DNA of 64,000 bases from Balaenoptera acutorostrata (Eukaryota; Chordata; Mammalia; Artiodactyla; Balaenopteridae), in NCBI RefSeq assembly GCF_949987535.1, contig NC_080067.1, positions 60,322,405 to 60,386,404 of the forward strand, given 5' to 3'. This document shows positions 59,783 to 64,000 of the stretch, one piece after another. Under the pieces are notes generated by a model. That model had not been told where the DNA came from. It was given only the letters and a program-made list of their open reading frames with translations, and did no database searches. The position numbers and the translations under genes are program-made. Position 1 is the first letter of the stretch; each line of letters begins with the position of its first letter.

Positions 59783-60035
59783 ATATATACAATATTTTGA
59801 CTGGATGAATTTTTATTTTTCTATAATTATGAAATTGAATAAAATTCCTATAGTAATAAGGCATTAAATTATATAGAGGATTGCTCAGTGAATGCTTTAA
59901 TGTCACCTCTTTGACAGAAACTAGATTTTGAATTTCACCATCACCTACACTCCCCCACTCTCAGTTTATTCATCTTTAAATGAAAGTAAAAATATTCTAT
60001 CTTCTTGAGACATCAAGAGCCTTAAGAAGTACCCA
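59783..60035. other. No recognisable feature
   Basis: Short unique stretch between L1 pieces. Confidence 0.45.
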
Positions 60036-60039
60036 TTTT

Positions 60040-60470
60040 GGTCTGGTAATTCTAATTTTCTGGGACTACCTTAAGAAAAAAATGTGTAATTTTTTGAAAT
60101 GATATATAAATATGCTGATTGGAGAAAAATTAGACTAACAAAAATTTAAAAATCTAATATCTATGTATATGACAACCGTTACATAACTAATAATACCACT
60201 GCAAAATGGAATACTATGAAGGCATAAAAAAATCATGTTTAAAAGTATTAATAAGATGAGAAACACCATAATATGATAAATGACAGGTTAAATAATCTAA
60301 AACTGTGAGACTAGTATATTTTTATAGCATTATTGAATATTCAATTATTTTAAAAAATATATTACATAGATTAAGCACACACCAGTACATTTCTGTAACT
60401 GTATATTTTAAAAATTTTAAGAGTTAATGTGAAATGCCTTTTCTCAGAATAAAAAATCAAATATGGTAGT
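60040..60470 (+). mobile_element. Ancient L1M 3'-end fragment
   Basis: 'ggtctggtaattctaatttt', 'ggaatactatgaaggcataa' and 'gatgagaaacaccataatat' follow the same old L1M pattern as 10.69-10.96 kb. Confidence 0.52.
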
Positions 60471-60601
60471 AATGGATTTCTACTTCAAAGTATGATGGAG
60501 TACTTTGTAGCAGACCAATGGTTCTACCAAGAATACCTGAAAAGCAATAATAATGTCAAAATACTTTTTGACATAGCATATATTATAAAATGAAAAATCC
60601 A

Positions 60602-60685
60602 TTATATATATATGCACACACATATACATGTGTGTATGTATATATATATGTGTGTGTATGTATGCTTGTATGTACATATATATGA
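60602..60685. repeat. Compound (TA)/(TG)/(CA) microsatellite
   Basis: Alternating purine-pyrimidine tract with TATA, CACA and TGTG blocks. Confidence 0.9.
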
Positions 60686-60694
60686 AGAAACCTG

Positions 60695-60960
60695 GAACCA
60701 AATTGTAGGTAGAACATAAAGAAAATATAAAAAGGGAAATTATAAAGATATAGTAGAAATCAATAGAAAAAAACGGACAGTAGGGAAAAAAATCAATCAA
60801 TCAAAGAGTTGGTTCTTGGAAAGTGATAGCAAAATTGATAAAAAAACAGGCTTAACAAAAAAAAAAAAAAAAAAAAACGAGAGGATGTACAAGCAAAAAG
60901 TTTTAGAACTGAAGACCATTAACATAGATTCTACAGATATTAAATAGGTATATTTTTATA
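60695..60960 (+). mobile_element. Old L1 ORF2 linker fragment
   Basis: 'gtagaaatcaatagaaaaaa', 'agagttggttcttggaaagt', 'gcaaaattgataaaaaaaca' correspond to the ORF2 linker (the region of the first stop in the 17.23-kb copy). Here the Trp codon 'tgg' is retained. An A-run of about 22 bases (60857-60878) follows. Confidence 0.72.
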
Positions 60961-60999
60961 ATTTAAAAAACTTTATCCAATATATCTGATAATTTACTT

Positions 61000-61558
61000 A
61001 TTTATTTAAATTGAACTATAGTTGAGTTACAATATTATATTAGTTTCAGGTGTACAACATAGTAATTCAATATTTTTATAGATTATACTCCAATGTTATT
61101 ATAAAATATTGACTGTATTTCCTGTGCTGTATATTACATCCTTATAACTTACTTACTTTACATCTAGTAGCTTTATACCTCTTAATTCCCTTCACCTACA
61201 TTGCCCCTCCCTCCACCCCTCTTCTCTCTAGTAACTAATAGATTATTCTCTGTATCTGTGAGTCTATTTCTGTTTTGTTATACTTGTTCATTTTGTTTTT
61301 TAGATACCACATATAAGTGAAAACATACAGTATTTGTCTTTCTCTGTCTGACTTGTATCACTAAGCTTTATACCCTCCAGGTCCATTCATGTTGTTCCAA
61401 ATGGCAAAATTTTATTCTTTTTTTTATGGCTAATATTCCATCGTATATATATGTACCACATCTTCTTTAACCATTCATCTATCAGTGGACACTTAGGCTG
61501 CTTCCATATCTTGGCTGTTGTAGATAACGCTGCCATGAACACTGGGGTACATACATTG
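61000..61558 (-). mobile_element. L1 3' end (antisense): 3' UTR and ORF2 C-terminus
   Basis: 'gttgagttacaatattatat', 'ctctgtatctgtgagtctat', 'taccacatataagtgaaaac', 'ccattcatgttgttccaaat', 'cttctttaaccattcatcta' is the antisense L1 3' end. It stops at 'acactggggtacatacattg'. Confidence 0.9.
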
Positions 61559-61639
61559 TTTTAAACTAATAGTCATTTAAGTTCAAAAGCATTCTAAAAG
61601 CTCTTCATGTTTTACTTCCCTTCACAATGTTTTATGTTT

Positions 61640-61910
61640 TGGTGTCATATTTTACATCTTTAAGTGTATCCCTTAACTGATTATTGTATTTATAGTTGAT
61701 TTTACAAGTGAGATTTTTTTCCTTCATATTTTTTCTTATTTCTTGTTATAGTCTTCTTTTTCACTTAAAGTGGACCCTTTAACATTTCTTGTAACATCAG
61801 TTTAGTGGTGATGAACTTTTAGATTTTGCTTGTCTGGGAATATTTTTCTCTCTCCTTCAATTCTGAATAATAGCCTTGCTGGATGGAGTACATGAATATT
61901 CTTGACTGGG
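61640..61910 (-). mobile_element. Possible ancient L1M piece (antisense)
   Basis: 'acatcagtttagtggtgatg', 'tgcttgtctgggaatatttt' and 'ctgaataatagccttgctgg' form a pattern I associate with antisense old L1 sequence. Tentative. Confidence 0.42.
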
Positions 61911-61924
61911 CAATTCAACTCACA

Positions 61925-62412
61925 GATAAAAACTTAATAGAAATGTATATACCAATATACATGTAGAAGTAGTTCCCAGAATCACTATTGTAATAGAAAA
62001 AAATGGAAACAATCTAAATACCCATCAAATGAAAGATAGATAAATAAATCATGGTATATTTGTACAATAGAATACTACCTAATAATTTGAATGACCTATA
62101 TAGCCACATGCAAGAACATAGATGAATTTGGAGTGAAAAAGTAAGATGTGAAAGAGTATAAACATCATGATTCCAAATAAAAAATTTAAAACCAGACAAA
62201 ACTAACCCGTGGTGCCAGAAGTCAGAGACTAGTTTTGGGGAAGGACATGATGATGGCTTCTATTGTGTGGTCAACCTTACTTTTCTCATTCTGAGTGATT
62301 GCTATATGGATGTGTTCATTTGTGGAAATCCATTGAGTTCTACACTTCCAAAATGTGCACTTTATGTATGTGTATTATACATCAATAAAAAGTGTATCAT
62401 TAAAATGATAAT
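61925..62412 (+). mobile_element. Old L1M 3' end
   Basis: 'aaacaatctaaatacccatc', 'aatcatggtatatttgtaca', 'gaatactacctaataatttg', 'catgcaagaacatagatgaa' and a 3' UTR with 'tgtattatacatcaataaaa' fit an old L1 in sense orientation. Confidence 0.75.
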
Positions 62413-64000
62413 GAAATATATCTCTCTCACAGTTTTATTAGGTGGACTAAATGAAGCCACGCATGAGAAAGCACTCTGTAGTTTACGAAGCTCTGGCAAC
62501 ATTATTATTGTTGCACAGGAAATGTGATTGCTTAGCTATGAGCGTGTGGGTTCATAATATGAATTCTGACCCAGTAAAATATCACCTTGTACACCCCTGA
62601 CCTCTTTTCAAATTTTCTTTCTTGGCTGTGTTTACAGAACAGCTTGAATCCCACTGAAATTCTCTTCTCAGCTCTGTGAATGCCAAGAAAGTCATTTTAA
62701 TATACTGTCCCCAGATTCACCTTCAGAAGAAAGCAACTCTGCTTCCCCAGAATAAAGTTTCAGGAGGGAAAATGGGTTAAGTATTGCACTGATCTTCTTG
62801 AGATTCAGCCAACAACCAGAAGCTGGTTGTTTCTAAGATTTCTAAACTTAACTGTCTTAAGCTTGTATAAAAGGAAAAGAGCAGGAAGGATTGCATGCAG
62901 CAAGCTGTGAAGTGGTTTACATCATTTTTATCCATTCCTTTCTCTTAAACCTGGGCATGTCAACTTACCTAACTGAAAGGGAGGGTGGGAAAGGTAGTCC
63001 AGCCATGTGCCCAGGAAGAAAAGATTAAGGGAGCTGGAAAACATCTAGCTGGTTTCTGCCTTAGTCTCTCTGTTTCATTCAACCTCCCTTACAGATAATT
63101 ACAGTTCTTTAGTAGCTCAGCTGTGAAAAAATATATATATAGCCAAAGGTAAGCACTATATATTTAATTAAGCAAAATTATGTCCTAATTACTTTGGTAG
63201 GATGGGGTGAAATGGCAGAAGGAAACGTGTGCATTAGTGTCTGTGGGATTGAGGGTTATAAGATAGCTAATTTTTTATAATTTACACTTGGAAGTCAGTA
63301 ACAAATATGTAAAACTGAAAAATTCAAGAAATATTTGTAATAATGTGTCTCTTAGAACAAAAGTAAAAACAAAGAGGAACAGCTAAAAGGAATTGAAAGT
63401 AACTGTCTCAGCGTAGTAAGAATAAGGAGTAGGGAAGGATGAGTCGACGTCTTGCTACTGAACACTATAAAGTTATTAACATAATTTGACTTTTTAGCCT
63501 TTTTGACCATGTTGATGTATTATTTTGATTAAATCAAAATAAAAAGAATGGATAGAACCAATAACATTAGGAAACCATGAGAGCTCATCAGATTAACATG
63601 TCAGTCAGCATGAAACTTGGGCACATATACGTGATAGAGATTTCAATTCTTGTGACTACAACAGAGAGAAAGGAAAGGAAGTAGGATGTGAGAGAGGTTC
63701 AGACAGAGAACAATGAGAGCATACGGAGAAGTTTTTGTGTCTCTAGGGGATGCCCTGATCATGCAAGATGGAGAACTTTGTGGGGGTGGTCATGCCTGCC
63801 CTTTCTCCCTGTGTTGTGGTTACACAGAATAAATAAATATAGTTTCAGAACCCAAGTTGTGTCAACTGTTCTGCCAATTGAAATTCTATACTGGAATATT
63901 ATGGTGCTTGCTCTTCTGTTGACTTTTGTGAATTGGTTTAGCTTGTAGCATTCATAGCTGCCTTGATTGTGATTCTTAACCTTGACTGTTTTTGTAATAT
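62413..64000. other. No gene or named repeat seen
   Basis: Unique sequence with a short (TA)n near 63129-63140. The 86-codon frame at 63688-63948 and that at 62267-62527 have no domain that I recognise. Confidence 0.5.

Noticed and set aside
60480..60800. 106-codon minus-strand frame rich in His, Thr and Tyr
   Set aside because: It is a translation of the TA/TG/CA microsatellite and L1 linker.

Overview
This window is mammalian nuclear DNA, most likely from a cetacean (whale or dolphin). Four copies of a tRNA-derived SINE (about 14.66, 15.33, 26.46 and 39.21 kb) start with the 'gggcttccctgg' head and the A and B boxes typical of the CHR (Cetacea-Hippopotamus-Ruminant) SINE group. Three of them have the 'gagcctgcgcgtctggagcc' and 'cgatgaagagtggccccc' body that I associate with young cetacean CHR subfamilies. 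The assignment is from pattern memory; no database was searched.

I find no host protein-coding gene, no functional RNA gene, and no prokaryotic-type feature (operon, CRISPR). The sequence is AT-rich intergenic or deep intronic DNA dominated by LINE-1 (L1). The only long reading frames are L1 ORF2 remnants. All L1 copies are 5'-truncated and none contains ORF1.

Layout: 0-2.5 kb, two old sense L1 ORF2 remnants. 2.5-13 kb, mostly unique sequence with ancient MIR, L2 and L1M remnants and a 45-bp perfect tandem duplication (3.6 kb). 13.2-21.2 kb, an L1-dense block: an old L1 3' end (13.2-13.96), an ancient minus-strand L1M (15.0-16.18) carrying two SINEs and an ultra-short L1 insertion, then the best-preserved element, a 4.2-kb L1 (16.18-20.35) with most of ORF2, its 3' UTR and poly(A) tail. 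Its ORF2 is dead: four in-frame stops and one frameshift. 21.4-29 kb, mostly unique with L2, MER5-like, MIR and one L1 3'-UTR fragment. 29-30 kb, L1 3' end. 30-35 kb, old repeats and unique DNA. 35-36.1 kb, L1 3' end. 36.4-39.6 kb, MER5-like piece, a 51-bp L1 micro-insertion and a SINE. 40.3-44.3 kb, a large ancient antisense L1 interrupted by a younger sense L1 (41.35-42.26). 44.6-46.1 kb, an L2 and another L1 3' end. 47.8-50.2 kb, L1 fragments and an LTR-like repeat. 54.3-56 kb, a 1.7-kb L1 holding a mariner-like terminal fragment. 57.0-57.3 kb, an open frame resembling a non-L1 LINE reverse transcriptase. 57.7-59.8 kb, rearranged L1 pieces in opposite orientations. 60-62.4 kb, several L1/L1M fragments. 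62.4-64 kb, no recognised feature.

There is no gene network to describe. The biology readable here is retrotransposition: L1 machinery inserted itself in full, truncated, inverted and ultra-short forms and mobilised the SINEs, leaving target-site duplications that can still be read exactly at several loci. I found no convincing new biological system. The most useful observations are the nested SINE/micro-L1 locus at 15.3 kb, a shared 3' tail linking two SINE copies, recurrent microsatellites at one site inside L1 ORF2, and the RT-like open frame at 57 kb.
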